Assembly (NCBI RefSeq): GCF_014196795.1
Contig: NZ_JACIEJ010000001.1
Location: 620,001-684,000 of the forward strand
Source of the DNA: Sagittula marina
GTDB lineage: Bacteria > Pseudomonadota > Alphaproteobacteria > Rhodobacterales > Rhodobacteraceae
Length of the DNA stretch: 64,000 bases
Reading direction: 5' to 3'
Both the position numbers and the translations under genes were made by a program. The notes below the pieces were generated by a model. It was not told where the DNA came from, searched no databases, and was given only the letters and a program-made list of their open reading frames with translations. Below, one piece after another: positions 27,277 to 36,685 of this stretch (position 1 is its first letter; every line of letters starts with the position of its first letter).

Positions 27277-28205
27277 AGCGCCTCCAGAATGTCGCGCGCC
27301 TTGGCGCAATCTGCGTCCATCTGGGTGATCAGCGCATCCAGCCCGTCGAATTTCAGCTCCGGGCGAAGGTAATCGACCAGAGCGACAGACAGGGTGGCCC
27401 CGTAAAGGTCGCCGGTGAAATCGAACAGGAAGGTCTCGATATTTGGCACATCGCCGTCGAACATCGGGCGGACGCCGATAGAGGCCGCACCGTGATAGCT
27501 TCCCTTGTGGGGCCCATCGCGCACATCCACCAAAACGGCGTAGACGCCGAACCTTGGCGGATGCAGTCCCTCGATGGACATGTTGGCCGTGGGATAGCCC
27601 AGCTCTCGACCGCGCTGTTCGCCGCCGATCACCTCGCCCTCGATCCGGTGCCAGTGGCCCAGCAACTCGGCTGCGTCGCGCGGGCGGCCTTCGGTCAGGG
27701 CTTCGCGGATCGCGGTGGAGGACACCACAAGCCCATCGGTTTGCATGAGTTCAGCCACAGTCACCTCGAATCCCATTTCAGCGCCAAAGGTCTTCAGATC
27801 TTCGACGGTTCCGGCGCGCCCCTGCCCAAAGCAGAAGTCTGCGCCCACCACCACATTTCGCAGGCCCAAGCCCTCGCAGATAACGCGACTTGCAAAGTCT
27901 CGTGGCGAGAGCGAGGCCAACGATTTGTTGAAGTTAAGTTGATAAAGCACATCGACGCCAAGCTTTTCCAGTCGCGCGGCGCGGGCCTCTGCGCTCATTA
28001 GTCGAAAAGCGGGCGCGTCGGCAGCAAAATACTCACGTGGATGGGGTTCAAACGTCAAAACGCCCAGCGGCGAATCTGGCATGGCGCGGCGCGCGAGGTC
28101 GATCACCTGTTGGTGGCCCCGGTGCACCCCGTCGAAATTCCCGATGGCCGCGCTGGCGCCACGGTCCCCGGTTTGTGTATATTGGTAGTCTCTGACGATC
28201 CGCAT
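27273..28205 (-). CDS. ribF: Bifunctional riboflavin kinase/FAD synthetase
   Basis: A 310-residue RibF making FMN and FAD. The FAD synthetase half contains AIGNFDGVHRGHQQVI, TFEPHPREYF and VVGADFCFGQGRAG. The kinase half contains GYPTANMSIEG, GVYAVLVDV, GAASIGVRPMFDG and IETFLFDFTGDLYG. The start at 28205 matches MRIVRDYQYT; the open frame continues upstream but without family sequence. It leads an operon with the YcgN-type gene and threonine aldolase, and stands divergent to a kinase-like gene. Confidence 0.95.
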   Translation of the reverse strand: MRIVRDYQYTQTGDRGASAAIGNFDGVHRGHQQVIDLARRAMPDSPLGVLTFEPHPREYFAADAPAFRLMSAEARAARLEKLGVDVLYQLNFNKSLASLSPRDFASRVICEGLGLRNVVVGADFCFGQGRAGTVEDLKTFGAEMGFEVTVAELMQTDGLVVSSTAIREALTEGRPRDAAELLGHWHRIEGEVIGGEQRGRELGYPTANMSIEGLHPPRFGVYAVLVDVRDGPHKGSYHGAASIGVRPMFDGDVPNIETFLFDFTGDLYGATLSVALVDYLRPELKFDGLDALITQMDADCAKARDILEAL

Positions 28206-28328
28206 ACGCTGGGAGTTAGAGCATTCATTGGCAGGGATAAACCGCTTTTGTATTTTGCTTGCAGGTTGGTCGGTTGACGTAGCGACAGCCTTGGCAGAAC
28301 ATTGTTCCACGGGGCATAGGGAGAACAA

Positions 28329-29228
28329 ATGAACGATGTTGTGATCCTTACCGACGAGCGGCTCGTCGCAGCGCTGATGCAGGCGCAAGGTGGCGATTGG
28401 GCCGGCCACGAGATCACCTCTGTCGAAGAGGCAGAGGGCGAGCGCGCGATGTATCGCGTAGGATCAGATTTTGCGGTGCGTATGCCGCGCCATCCGGACG
28501 CTGTTCCCCTGATCGAACGCGAGGCGCGGTGGCTGCCGCATTTATCGGGCTTGCCGCTGGCAATGCCTTCTCTGCGCCTGCGGGGAGAAGCGACGCCTCG
28601 GTTCAATTGGCCTTTCATCGTAGTGGACTGGATCGACGGCACCGAGGCAAATGAAAGCACGGTCCGGGACTGGTCTCAGGAGGTGGCGCTTTTGGCGCGT
28701 TTTCTGCGTGCGCTGTGGAAACGGTCGCTGAAGGGCGGACCGGCGGCCGGAGCGGAAAACCGGATGCGTGGTGTGCCGCTGCACCAATTGACGGACACTG
28801 TGCTGACCGAAGTCGGAACGCTGCGCGACGAACTGGACGTGTCGCTGACACGCGAGGTTTGGATGAACGCATTGGAGGCGGCCCCGCCGCGAAAAATGCG
28901 TTGGTTGCACGGAAATCTGAAAGCCTCCAACATGATCGTTCGCGAAGGAAAATTGGCGGGCGTGGTTGATTGGGGACATGTGGCTGTCGGCGACCCGGCT
29001 GTGGACGTCGCCGTGGCATGGCGCTGGGTGCCAGAGCTTGAAATGGGCAGCTTTCAAAGCGCCCTGAGCGCGGGTGATGATCTTTGGCGGCGGGCACGCG
29101 GCTGGGCCTTGTACGACGCCGTGTCGACTTTGGGTAAATATCGCGGCAGCAATCATCCGCGCCACATCATCGACTGCGACGACGCGCGCTGCGTCATTGG
29201 CCGTCTCGGGCTTGGCACAAGCTGCTAG
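28329..29228 (+). CDS. Aminoglycoside phosphotransferase-fold kinase-like protein, catalytic Asp replaced
   Basis: A 299-residue APH/choline-kinase-fold protein. The N lobe has RVGSDFAVRMPRHP and a conserved IEREARWLPHL helix. The catalytic loop reads LHGNLKASNMIV where family members have HGDLxxxN, so the catalytic Asp is Asn. The metal-binding DWG (VVDWGHVAVGDPAVD) is intact. From kinase knowledge, transfer activity should be weak or lost. Stop codon interlocks with the MocR gene on the other strand (CTAG, 29225-29228). Confidence 0.85.
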   Translation: MNDVVILTDERLVAALMQAQGGDWAGHEITSVEEAEGERAMYRVGSDFAVRMPRHPDAVPLIEREARWLPHLSGLPLAMPSLRLRGEATPRFNWPFIVVDWIDGTEANESTVRDWSQEVALLARFLRALWKRSLKGGPAAGAENRMRGVPLHQLTDTVLTEVGTLRDELDVSLTREVWMNALEAAPPRKMRWLHGNLKASNMIVREGKLAGVVDWGHVAVGDPAVDVAVAWRWVPELEMGSFQSALSAGDDLWRRARGWALYDAVSTLGKYRGSNHPRHIIDCDDARCVIGRLGLGTSC

Positions 29229-30685
29229 GCTTTCAGGACCGCGGCGATTCGGGCGATACCCTCTTCGATTCGTTCGCTTGGTATCGAACTGTACCCCAGC
29301 CGGTAGAAGTTATGGGGTGGCTGCTCGCCCGCAAAAAAGGCCGTGCCCGGTTCAATCAAAACACTTTCTGACTGCAGGGACCGCGCGACGTCGCGCATGT
29401 CCCGATCTTTTGGGGCGCGCATCCACAGGCCGGAGCCTCCATGCGCGCCTTCGCCCGCGACCTCCAGGCCGTAGCGCGCGGTGGCGTGTTCCATCATTTC
29501 GCGCCGCGCAGCCAAAGCCCGTCCGATGCGCCGAACCAAGGCATCATAATGGCCAAGCGACAGAAAATGCGCCACAGTGCGCTGGATGTGGCCGGGCGGG
29601 TGACGCAGCACGGACGCCCGCAGCGCCCGCGCTTCGCGGATGAACTCCGCCGAGCCAACGAGATAGCCCAGCCTCAATCCCGGAAACAAAGACTTGGAAA
29701 AGCTGCCGACGTAGATGACGCGCCCGTCCTCATCGAGGCTTTTGAGCGCGGGGGAGGGGGCGCTGAGATAGGCCATCTCGAACTCGTAATCGTCTTCGAC
29801 AATCACCGCGTCGAGGTCGGCGGCCCGCCGCAGCAATGCCTCCCGCCGTGCCAATGGCAGGGTGGCGGAGGTCGGGCATTGGTGGCTCGGCGTGGTAAAT
29901 ATCACGCGCGTGCCATCGGGGATTGTCTCTGGCGGCAGCCCATCATTATCCACCGAAAGCGGCGTGACCTGCGCGTCCGCGTGCGTCAACAGCTGTCGGA
30001 GCGCAGGATAGCATGGGTTTTCGACCACCACCTCCCGCGTGACGGCCAACAGCTGGGTGGCCAGCCAGAGCGCGTTCTGCGCCCCCAGCGTGATCAGGAT
30101 CTCCTCAGGTCTGGCAAGGATGCCGCGCCGTGGCAGAGTATGATGCGCGATGAAGCGCACCAGCTCAGGGTCGTCGGCGTCGAATTGATCCTGGGTAAGT
30201 GCATTGAAATGCCGCTGCCCAAGGGCCTGTGTCGCGCAAAGCCGCCAGTTGGCGTGGTCGAACAAAGCTGGGTCGGTTTGCCCGTAGATAAAGGGGAAGC
30301 GGTAGCTCGCCCAATCCGCAGGCCGCCCCATGTTGAACGCAGGCCCTCCGGTGTAACGCCGCGCGAGCATTTCATTCCAGTTTACGGTGTCCTGCGATTG
30401 CGGCGTTGGGGCGAAATCAGGCGGCTCAGGTGCGTTGTCGGAGACGAAATACCCCGATCGCCCGCGCGAGGTCAGGTAATCGTTGGCGAGCATCTCCGTA
30501 TAGGCGAGTGTCACCGTGATCCGGCTGACATTGAGGTGGCGCGCGAGGGCTCGGGTGGAGGGTAGTTTCTCACCACGCCGAAAGCGTCCTGACAGAATGC
30601 CGTCCGCCACCATCTGCTGGATGCGCGCTTGCAAGGTGCCTTGGGCACGCGATGTCAGATGAAATGTCTCTACCGGAATGGCCAT
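29225..30685 (-). CDS. MocR-family transcriptional regulator (GntR head, aminotransferase body)
   Basis: A 486-residue fusion. Residues 1-90 are a GntR winged helix (GRFRRGEKLPSTRALARHLN and ISRITVTLAYTEMLANDYL-like turn). Residues 120-486 are a fold-type I aminotransferase domain with the PLP-Lys site YVGSFSKSLFPGLRLGYLVG. MocR proteins sense PLP or amino compounds. The MAIPVETFHL start at 30685 matches usual members; another ATG lies at 30766. It is 94 bases downstream of a yggS-type PLP gene on the same strand, hinting at PLP homeostasis, but a taurine or GABA role is equally open. Confidence 0.87.
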   Translation of the reverse strand: MAIPVETFHLTSRAQGTLQARIQQMVADGILSGRFRRGEKLPSTRALARHLNVSRITVTLAYTEMLANDYLTSRGRSGYFVSDNAPEPPDFAPTPQSQDTVNWNEMLARRYTGGPAFNMGRPADWASYRFPFIYGQTDPALFDHANWRLCATQALGQRHFNALTQDQFDADDPELVRFIAHHTLPRRGILARPEEILITLGAQNALWLATQLLAVTREVVVENPCYPALRQLLTHADAQVTPLSVDNDGLPPETIPDGTRVIFTTPSHQCPTSATLPLARREALLRRAADLDAVIVEDDYEFEMAYLSAPSPALKSLDEDGRVIYVGSFSKSLFPGLRLGYLVGSAEFIREARALRASVLRHPPGHIQRTVAHFLSLGHYDALVRRIGRALAARREMMEHATARYGLEVAGEGAHGGSGLWMRAPKDRDMRDVARSLQSESVLIEPGTAFFAGEQPPHNFYRLGYSSIPSERIEEGIARIAAVLKA

Positions 30686-30779
30686 GACGCGACCGTATTC
30701 TGGACTGATGGCGGGCGCAATCTGGACCGACGCCAAAGCGGCTTTGTCAAACAGCCCTGGCGTCAAAGGTTAGTGAACC

Positions 30780-31433
30780 TTAGCCATAGTCGCGTTCGCC
30801 AAAGATCGCAGAGCCGACGCGGATGTGTGTGGCCCCCAGCGCAATGGCCTGTTCGAAATCGCTGCTCATGCCCATGGACAAACCCGTCAGACCGTTGCGA
30901 GTGGCGATTTTTGCAAGCAAGGCAAAATGCAGCGACGGCGTTTCATCCACCGGGGGAATGCACATCAGCCCTTTGACAGGCAGATCCAGCGCGCGACATT
31001 CCGCTATGAAACCGTCCGCCTCGGAAGGCATGACGCCGGCCTTTTGGTCCTCTTCGCCGGTGTTGACCTGCAAGAACAAGTCGGGACAACGCCCGATTTC
31101 GTCAGCCAGGCGTGCAATCGTGTTTGCGAGTTTGGGGCGGTCAACGGAATGGATGGCGTCAAAAAACTCCATCGCCACACGCGCCTTGTTGCTTTGCAAC
31201 GGGCCGATCAGATGAACCGAAACACCGTCATATTGTTCTTTGAACGGCGTCCAGCGGTCTTGGGCCTCCTGCACGCGGTTTTCACCATAGAGCCGATGGC
31301 CCTCGTCCAGCACGGCCTGCACCCGCTCGGCCGGTTGTACCTTGCTGACGGCGATCAATTTTACGTCCCCGCGGTCACGCCCGGCCTCTGAACAGGCTTT
31401 GGCTACACGGGTTTCGATGTCTTGCAAGCTCAT
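30780..31433 (-). CDS. yggS: YggS-family pyridoxal phosphate-binding homeostasis protein
   Basis: A 217-residue single-domain fold-type III PLP protein. LIAVSKVQPAERVQAVLDEG contains the PLP Lys; YGENRVQEAQDRW, WHLIG-like VHLIGPLQSNKARVA, QVNTGEEDQKAGV, and SMGMSSDFEQAIALGATHIRVG are the family blocks. It buffers free PLP and affects amino-acid balance. The ATG overlaps the stop of the sulfotransferase gene (ATGA). The upstream frame extends to 31514 but lies inside that gene. Confidence 0.92.
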   Translation of the reverse strand: MSLQDIETRVAKACSEAGRDRGDVKLIAVSKVQPAERVQAVLDEGHRLYGENRVQEAQDRWTPFKEQYDGVSVHLIGPLQSNKARVAMEFFDAIHSVDRPKLANTIARLADEIGRCPDLFLQVNTGEEDQKAGVMPSEADGFIAECRALDLPVKGLMCIPPVDETPSLHFALLAKIATRNGLTGLSMGMSSDFEQAIALGATHIRVGSAIFGERDYG

Positions 31434-32908
31434 GCGTCCCACTCCTTTGCGCCGAAGGGCCGGTCGCCCCATGCGTCTATAAATGGTTTCAGTTCCGCCT
31501 CGTAGCGGCGCCATGCCTCCCGGCGCCCGGTGTGAATCGGCTGGCGCACCTGCGCGAGGCTGAGGGTTTTGACCCGGTTTGTCTGCGTGTGCGGGGAAAG
31601 GCAGGCCTCCTCCCAGTCCAATCCGGCGGCGGCGATCAGAAGGTGGGTCTGCGGCTCCGGGTCAGCCACCAGATCCTCGTAATGAACCTCGTGAATGCGC
31701 TCGGGCATTCGGGTTTTCCAGTAAGCCACCTGATCGCGAAAGGCTTGTATCATATCGGCAATGGCGGCCAAGTCGTTGGCGTAACGGTGGGCGCCGGGCC
31801 GAAAGAAGTTCTTGTAGATAGACAGGGCCACATCACGCGGATCGCGATGCACGACGATAAATCGTGCGCCGGGCAGGGCGTGCGCCAGCAGGCCATAGAT
31901 GTTCTGAAGCTGGATGGATTTGTCGGTGACGCGTCCACTGTCGACGCCGGTGTCCCGGCGCACCAACACGGCATACTTGTCGGCGAAGTCGGTGAAAGCC
32001 TCGGGCGCAGCCTTGGACAGATCGGCAAAGGTCTGGTTGCCGCCAAAGACCGCATTGGCCAGCTGCTCGGCGTGGGCCAGTTCGCCGCCAGCGGTGACAG
32101 CCGAATGTGCGGACAGGATCTGTTCCACCAGCGTCGTGCCAGAGCGCGGCGTGCCGGTGACAAAGATCGGCTGGATCGGTGCCGTGCCATCGCGTGGTGT
32201 CAGGTCAAGGGCCTGCTGACCCTGCTTGTAGGCGGCCCAGCGGCTGCGACGCGCATCCGGGTCATGGGGGTATTGGCGCGCTTGGGCGGCATTCGCAGCG
32301 TCGAGATAGGCAAAGACCTGATCGGGTTCGCCGATGTCCTCATGCACCTTGGCCAAGGTAAAGCCGAGCGCCATGCGCCCTGCATCGTTGAGCTTCGGGT
32401 GCGCCCAAAGGCGTTTCATCTCGCGGATCAGCGGATCGCCCTTGCGCGCCTTTTCGGCAAAGAAGATCAGCCGGTAAAGGTCGGTCTCATCGGGATGGCG
32501 TTTGACGAGGCGACGCAGAATGCTCGACGCTTTTTCAAATTCACCGATGTTTTGCAGATAGGTCGCCTTGTCCGCGCGGGGGGCGATCTTGTTCGGCTGG
32601 GCGGCGATACGCGCGTCGTGGATCGCCAGAACCGCCTGACTGTCACCGGCACGGGTAAAGATCGGCAGGGCGGCGTCGGACAGGACCGGATCGCCGGGAC
32701 GTTTTTGCAGTGCGGAATGCAGCGCCCGAGCCGCGCCTTGTGTGTCGCCCAAGCGGTCAAGCGCGCGGGCCAGTTGGTAATTGACCTCCGGGGCCTGCGC
32801 GGTGGGGATCAGCAGGGCACGCAGAAGACGGGCTGCGTGTTCCGGCTTCTGGTTGCGGATGCAGGCCTGAGCCTCGTTGAACTGCGCCTTGATCTGGGCC
32901 GGGGTCAT
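31430..32908 (-). CDS. TPR-containing sulfotransferase
   Basis: A 492-residue protein. Residues 1-220 hold several tetratricopeptide-like helical repeats (VNYQLARALDRLGDTQGAAR, then GEFEKASSILRRLVKRHPDE). Residues 240-492 form a sulfotransferase domain with the PAPS 5'-phosphosulfate loop FVTGTPRSGTTLVEQIL and the 3'-phosphate site IVVHRDPRDVALSIYKNFF. Such TPR-sulfotransferases are common in marine roseobacters and may modify surface glycans or small molecules; the acceptor is unknown. Start at 32908 (ATG). Confidence 0.87.
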   Translation of the reverse strand: MTPAQIKAQFNEAQACIRNQKPEHAARLLRALLIPTAQAPEVNYQLARALDRLGDTQGAARALHSALQKRPGDPVLSDAALPIFTRAGDSQAVLAIHDARIAAQPNKIAPRADKATYLQNIGEFEKASSILRRLVKRHPDETDLYRLIFFAEKARKGDPLIREMKRLWAHPKLNDAGRMALGFTLAKVHEDIGEPDQVFAYLDAANAAQARQYPHDPDARRSRWAAYKQGQQALDLTPRDGTAPIQPIFVTGTPRSGTTLVEQILSAHSAVTAGGELAHAEQLANAVFGGNQTFADLSKAAPEAFTDFADKYAVLVRRDTGVDSGRVTDKSIQLQNIYGLLAHALPGARFIVVHRDPRDVALSIYKNFFRPGAHRYANDLAAIADMIQAFRDQVAYWKTRMPERIHEVHYEDLVADPEPQTHLLIAAAGLDWEEACLSPHTQTNRVKTLSLAQVRQPIHTGRREAWRRYEAELKPFIDAWGDRPFGAKEWDA

Positions 32909-32943
32909 GCTGGTGTGCCTGTTTGGGATTTTTGCGCTTGAAC

Positions 32944-32977
32944 CAAAAGAAAAGAGCGGACGCAAGCGCCCGCTCTT
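32944..32977 (-). terminator. Rho-independent terminator of the porin gene
   Basis: Read on the minus strand, AAGAGCGG pairs with CCGCTCTT around an inner GCG/CGC stem, followed by TTTCTTTTGG. It lies 26 bases after the porin stop, just before the sulfotransferase gene of the same strand. Confidence 0.8.
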
Positions 32978-33002
32978 CCCTTAAGCCGTGAGGCTGGTGT
33001 CC

Positions 33003-34082
33003 TTAGAAGGACATTGCCAGACCCAAGGAGTAGTTGTCGGCGTCGAAGTCGTCGCCGCCGGAGACGTCAACTTTGGACAAGCCGTAGCCCGCCTGAACAG
33101 CAAGACCGCCGCCCAGATCGTATGCCACTGCCAGGCCGTAGCCGGAAGTTTCCAGACCGTCGATGCCGTAACGGTCGTCGTACTCACCGTAGTTCAGGCC
33201 GATTGCCAGAGCGTTCATTTCGTAGCCGATGCCGACGCCCATGTACTTCTCGGTCTCACCGAGACCCAGGCCGGACGTGCCCGCATCGCCGTACTTGGAC
33301 TCTGCGTAGTTCAGGCCCATCATGATGCCGGAGTTCAGCGTCACGTCGACGGAAGCTGCGATAACTTCGTAAGCTGCGATATCGGAAGCGATGTCGTACT
33401 CGTCTTCGAGAGTCGCTGTCGCGGGCAGCAGGCCAAGTGCGGTAGTCGCAGCGACCAGAGTGGCGTCGGAGAAGTCTTCGTCGCCTTTCTGGTAACCGAT
33501 GCCGAAGCCAACTGCTGTGCCAGCGAAGTCAGCGTTGTACTGGAAGCCAACACCCCAGATCGGGTCGAAGTCGCCACCGTCGTCGATTTCGGTCGACAGA
33601 GCAGCTGCGAAATCACCGTATGTGTAGGTCACACGAGCGATCTGGCCGTCGTAGTCGCCGTCTGCGCCGTAGTTGCCGTTGTAACCGAGGTGCTCGGTTT
33701 CAGCGTCGTCGATGGAGCCACCGGCCAGTGCAACTTCTTGCAGAGCCCAGTCAACCGCGCCGTCGGTGTCGCCCATGTCGAGACGTGCGTTGCCGAATGC
33801 GACGAACCAAGTTGCGCCACCATCGTCGGTGCCGTTGCCGTTTGCAGCTTCGTCCAGATCGATTTCTGCACCGAAGGTCAGGCCGTTGTCTGCTTCACCG
33901 GTCGCGATGAAGTCGATTTCGATATCGGTCCAGAGCTGGCTGACGCCGTCGCCGTCTGTACCTGCGTAGCGGAAATCGCCACCGACGATACCGACTTCTG
34001 CGGTGCCGGACACTTCGACTTGAGCAGCCGCTGCGCCTGCGAATGCGACCAGAGCGGTGGACGCGAGCAAGATGTTTTTCAT
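33003..34082 (-). CDS. Outer-membrane general porin, Rhodobacter type
   Basis: A 359-residue beta-barrel porin. A signal peptide covers residues 1-20 (MKNILLASTALVAFAGAAAA), then QVEVSGTAEVGIVGGDF. Alternating hydrophobic strands with many Gly, Asp and aromatic girdle residues run to the C-terminal NYSLGLAMSF, whose terminal Phe is the usual barrel-assembly signal. It allows small solutes through the outer membrane. Codon use is biased to preferred codons, as expected for an abundant protein. Followed by its own terminator. Confidence 0.93.
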   Translation of the reverse strand: MKNILLASTALVAFAGAAAAQVEVSGTAEVGIVGGDFRYAGTDGDGVSQLWTDIEIDFIATGEADNGLTFGAEIDLDEAANGNGTDDGGATWFVAFGNARLDMGDTDGAVDWALQEVALAGGSIDDAETEHLGYNGNYGADGDYDGQIARVTYTYGDFAAALSTEIDDGGDFDPIWGVGFQYNADFAGTAVGFGIGYQKGDEDFSDATLVAATTALGLLPATATLEDEYDIASDIAAYEVIAASVDVTLNSGIMMGLNYAESKYGDAGTSGLGLGETEKYMGVGIGYEMNALAIGLNYGEYDDRYGIDGLETSGYGLAVAYDLGGGLAVQAGYGLSKVDVSGGDDFDADNYSLGLAMSF

Positions 34083-34350
34083 TGTTTCCCTCATGTGTTC
34101 AAAGGCACGTACCAAGCCGTTGCCGGCTGTGATGACGTTTCTATGCGCCCGCAGACCCTTTCATTGCAACCCGCCCGAAATGCCGTCGCGCCCAAACCGA
34201 TTTTGTGATGCACGATTGCCACAAGGTTCGGGGGTGGCAGGGGTTTTCGGCGCGAAATTGGCAAAATACTGCCGATACCTGATGGGTTGCCGGTTGAGGG
34301 CCGTCGCAGTAATGAGGGTGCAACAGGCATTCTCGTGGGAGTATATCGAC

Positions 34351-34875
34351 ATGACACAGCGCAGCGCGCCATCGCGGGTATGGCTGGGGATCGGCATCGC
34401 CGTGGCGCTTTCGGCGACAGCGTCCTGTGGCATGATGGGGGACCGGACCGAGCGTGAGCCGGTTGTAACGCCGTCGTCCGACGAGATCCTTGGTGAGATC
34501 AAGGATCGTGAAGGCGCGCGGGGACGCTCCAAATCGTCGGTGTTGGATATCTTCAAGTCGCGCGGTGATCAGGGGCAGGTCGGGCAGGTGAACAAATACC
34601 TGTGGAACGCCTCGCTCGAAGTGCTGAATTTCCTGCCGATCGAAACAGTCGATCCGTTTACCGGTGTCATAACCACAGGCTACGGAACGCCTCCGGGTGG
34701 GGGCCGCGCTTATCGGGCGACGATTCTGATCAATGATCCGGCGCTGGATGCGCGGTCTTTGAACCTGGCGCTGCTGACACCCAACGGTCCGGCCTCTGCC
34801 TCGACCGTGCGAGCCATCGAGGATGCGATCCTGACCCGTGCACGTCAGATCCGGGCACGCGACGCGCGTCTTTGA
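34351..34875 (+). CDS. DUF3576-family lipoprotein
   Basis: A 174-residue protein with a signal segment ending LSATASCGMMGD, a likely lipobox with Cys at residue 26. The mature part includes VNKYLWNASLEVLNFLPIET, VDPFTGVITTGYG and RAYRATILINDPALDARSL, the DUF3576 pattern. Function unknown, probably cell-envelope. This family normally sits directly upstream of leuS; here about 2.7 kb of other sequence intervenes. The porin gene is divergent, with a 268-base shared upstream region. Confidence 0.87.
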   Translation: MTQRSAPSRVWLGIGIAVALSATASCGMMGDRTEREPVVTPSSDEILGEIKDREGARGRSKSSVLDIFKSRGDQGQVGQVNKYLWNASLEVLNFLPIETVDPFTGVITTGYGTPPGGGRAYRATILINDPALDARSLNLALLTPNGPASASTVRAIEDAILTRARQIRARDARL

Positions 34876-35286
34876 GCGCGGTATATAACGAGAGGCTCTT
34901 GGTTCTGCTGGCGCAATCTGCCCTCTGAGACATAGCCGCACTCAGTAGCCCGTCGCCGAGGCGCGGCAGGCTATCGAAGCGGGTCCAGGGGTGAGCGCCG
35001 CCTGAGGTGCAGCAAGCAGAAGTATCTGCACGTCCGCTATCCGAACTGCGTCAACTTCGGGCATCCGGTGGCTGTCTGCCTATCGTGGTGGGCGTTGTTT
35101 GAGTGGAGCCACGTTTTCCACCCGCTGGTGCGGCGGGACATCGTCGCCTCGTTGCTGTCCGCATGTAACTTGATCTGACCACTGGGTCAAAAACGGCTGC
35201 GTCGCGAGACTGGGTGAGCGGCGGTTTCGGTGACAAAGGGGCGGACTGCGTGAGCAGGAGGCCGGTCCGGTCACCATGTCTGAGGG
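34876..35286. other. 411-base gap without a supported gene
   Basis: No frame here has start, length and codon use together. Reading frames are short and broken by stops on both strands. The segment is where the usual DUF3576-leuS neighbourhood is interrupted, so it may be decayed foreign DNA, but I recognise no transposase or terminal repeat. Confidence 0.4.
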
Positions 35287-36543
35287 TCAGTCCATGATCG
35301 GCCGAGGGGCGAGCGTCTCCAGGCCAGCCACCCATTCCAGATGCTGAGGCAGGCAGACACCGGCGAGATCGTATTTTCCCCTCACGAACTCTCTCGCCGT
35401 CTCTCCCAGGCGTTTGCGCAGGTCGGCATCGTCCAGAAGGGTGCCCAGGCGTTCCACCAATGCTTCCGTGTCAAAGAAGTCGACCATCAAGCCGTTTTCT
35501 CCTTCGGTCATGACCTCTTTGACGGGGGCGGTGTCGCTGGCCAGGATCGCGCATCCGGCGCTCATGGCCTCCAGCAATGACCACGATAAAACGAAGGGGT
35601 AGGTCAGGTAGACATGCGCGGTGCTGATCTGCATCATCGCAAGGAACCGATCGTAGGGGACGCGCCCGAGGAAATGCACGCGATTCCAATGCGGCGTGGG
35701 GATGCGGCCCCGCACCTCGTCGATGAAGATCTGCTTCCACGTCTGCCCTTTGGGCGGCTTTGCCCCATAGGATGTTTCATCTCCGCCCAGAATCACCACG
35801 TGGGCGTTGGGACGTTCCTTGAGGATTGCGGGAAGGGCCCGCATGAAGATGTGATAGCCGCGATAGGGCTCAAGGTTGCGGTTGATGAAGGTGATGACCT
35901 CATCATCCCGTGTCAGGGTCAGATCACCGATCTGCAAAGATGCGCCCGCGTTGGGACGGACCAGTTCGGTATCGACCCCGTCATGCGCCACGGTGATGCG
36001 GTTTTGCCAGTGGTCCGGAAAGGTCGAGGCTTGAAACCGGGTCGGAGAAAGCCCCGCATCCATGATCTCCTCATGCAGACGGTTGTTCATGTTTTTCATG
36101 CGAATGCGCAGAATGTCGGCTTCCGGTGACTTCGACGGAAACTCCGGGTCGAAGTTGAGGAAGGGGTGCGCGGTCAGGTGATACAGTTCGCAATACAGGC
36201 CCAGACGCGCATCGGGCCAGACATCCTTGAGGAACAGGGATTCGCCCCAGCCGTGGTGAGCACATATGACATCCGGCTCGAACCCCTGCTGCTTCAGCCC
36301 CTTGGCGCCGCGGTAGCACGACGTGGCGCGCACCAGCTTGGTTTCGAAATCTGCGAGCCACGGGTGAACATTGGGCGTGCTCTGGCCTTGGATCTTGTAG
36401 GGGACGATGCGAACGCCCTGCCAGATCTGAGGCTCCTTCACCTTGCAGGTCAGTGCCACGACCTCGTGTCCCTGCTTGACCAGTGCCGGGGCCAGATGTT
36501 TGTACTGACCGGGGAAGTTCTGGTGGATCAACAGGATTTTCAT
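35287..36543 (-). CDS. GT4-type glycosyltransferase
   Basis: A 418-residue protein. The N-terminal Rossmann domain begins MKILLIHQNFPGQYKHLAPA. FINRNLEPYRGYHIFMRALP and HVVILGGDETSYG open the second domain, and the C-terminal LSWSLLEAMSAGCAILASDT has the E-x7-E-like donor site of GT4 retaining transferases. It likely adds a sugar to a surface polysaccharide or glycolipid. It is divergent from the sulfotransferase-like gene next to it, and both fall within the stretch separating DUF3576 from leuS. Confidence 0.87.
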   Translation of the reverse strand: MKILLIHQNFPGQYKHLAPALVKQGHEVVALTCKVKEPQIWQGVRIVPYKIQGQSTPNVHPWLADFETKLVRATSCYRGAKGLKQQGFEPDVICAHHGWGESLFLKDVWPDARLGLYCELYHLTAHPFLNFDPEFPSKSPEADILRIRMKNMNNRLHEEIMDAGLSPTRFQASTFPDHWQNRITVAHDGVDTELVRPNAGASLQIGDLTLTRDDEVITFINRNLEPYRGYHIFMRALPAILKERPNAHVVILGGDETSYGAKPPKGQTWKQIFIDEVRGRIPTPHWNRVHFLGRVPYDRFLAMMQISTAHVYLTYPFVLSWSLLEAMSAGCAILASDTAPVKEVMTEGENGLMVDFFDTEALVERLGTLLDDADLRKRLGETAREFVRGKYDLAGVCLPQHLEWVAGLETLAPRPIMD

Positions 36544-36685
36544 GGTGGCTCTCGACGATATGGGGTGCATCGGTTCTGCCATGCGGGGCGGCACAGGCCA
36601 AGACATGCCCATGCGATTAGCTCGCCGGGGTTGCGCCCGCACCGCAGCCCTCTACGGTTCCCAGTATCAGAAGCAAGGAAAGCTG

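Noticed and set aside
25768-27372. A 534-codon plus-strand frame spanning the aldolase and YcgN-type genes
   Set aside because: It covers two well-supported minus-strand genes and the gap between them, and shows no family pattern.
31532-32941. A 469-codon plus-strand frame opposite the TPR sulfotransferase
   Set aside because: No ribosome site or domain; the minus-strand gene has clear PAPS-binding motifs.
32988-34208. A 406-codon plus-strand frame across the porin gene
   Set aside because: It is antisense to an intact porin with signal peptide and terminal Phe; the Val- and Cys-rich translation reflects the porin's codon bias.
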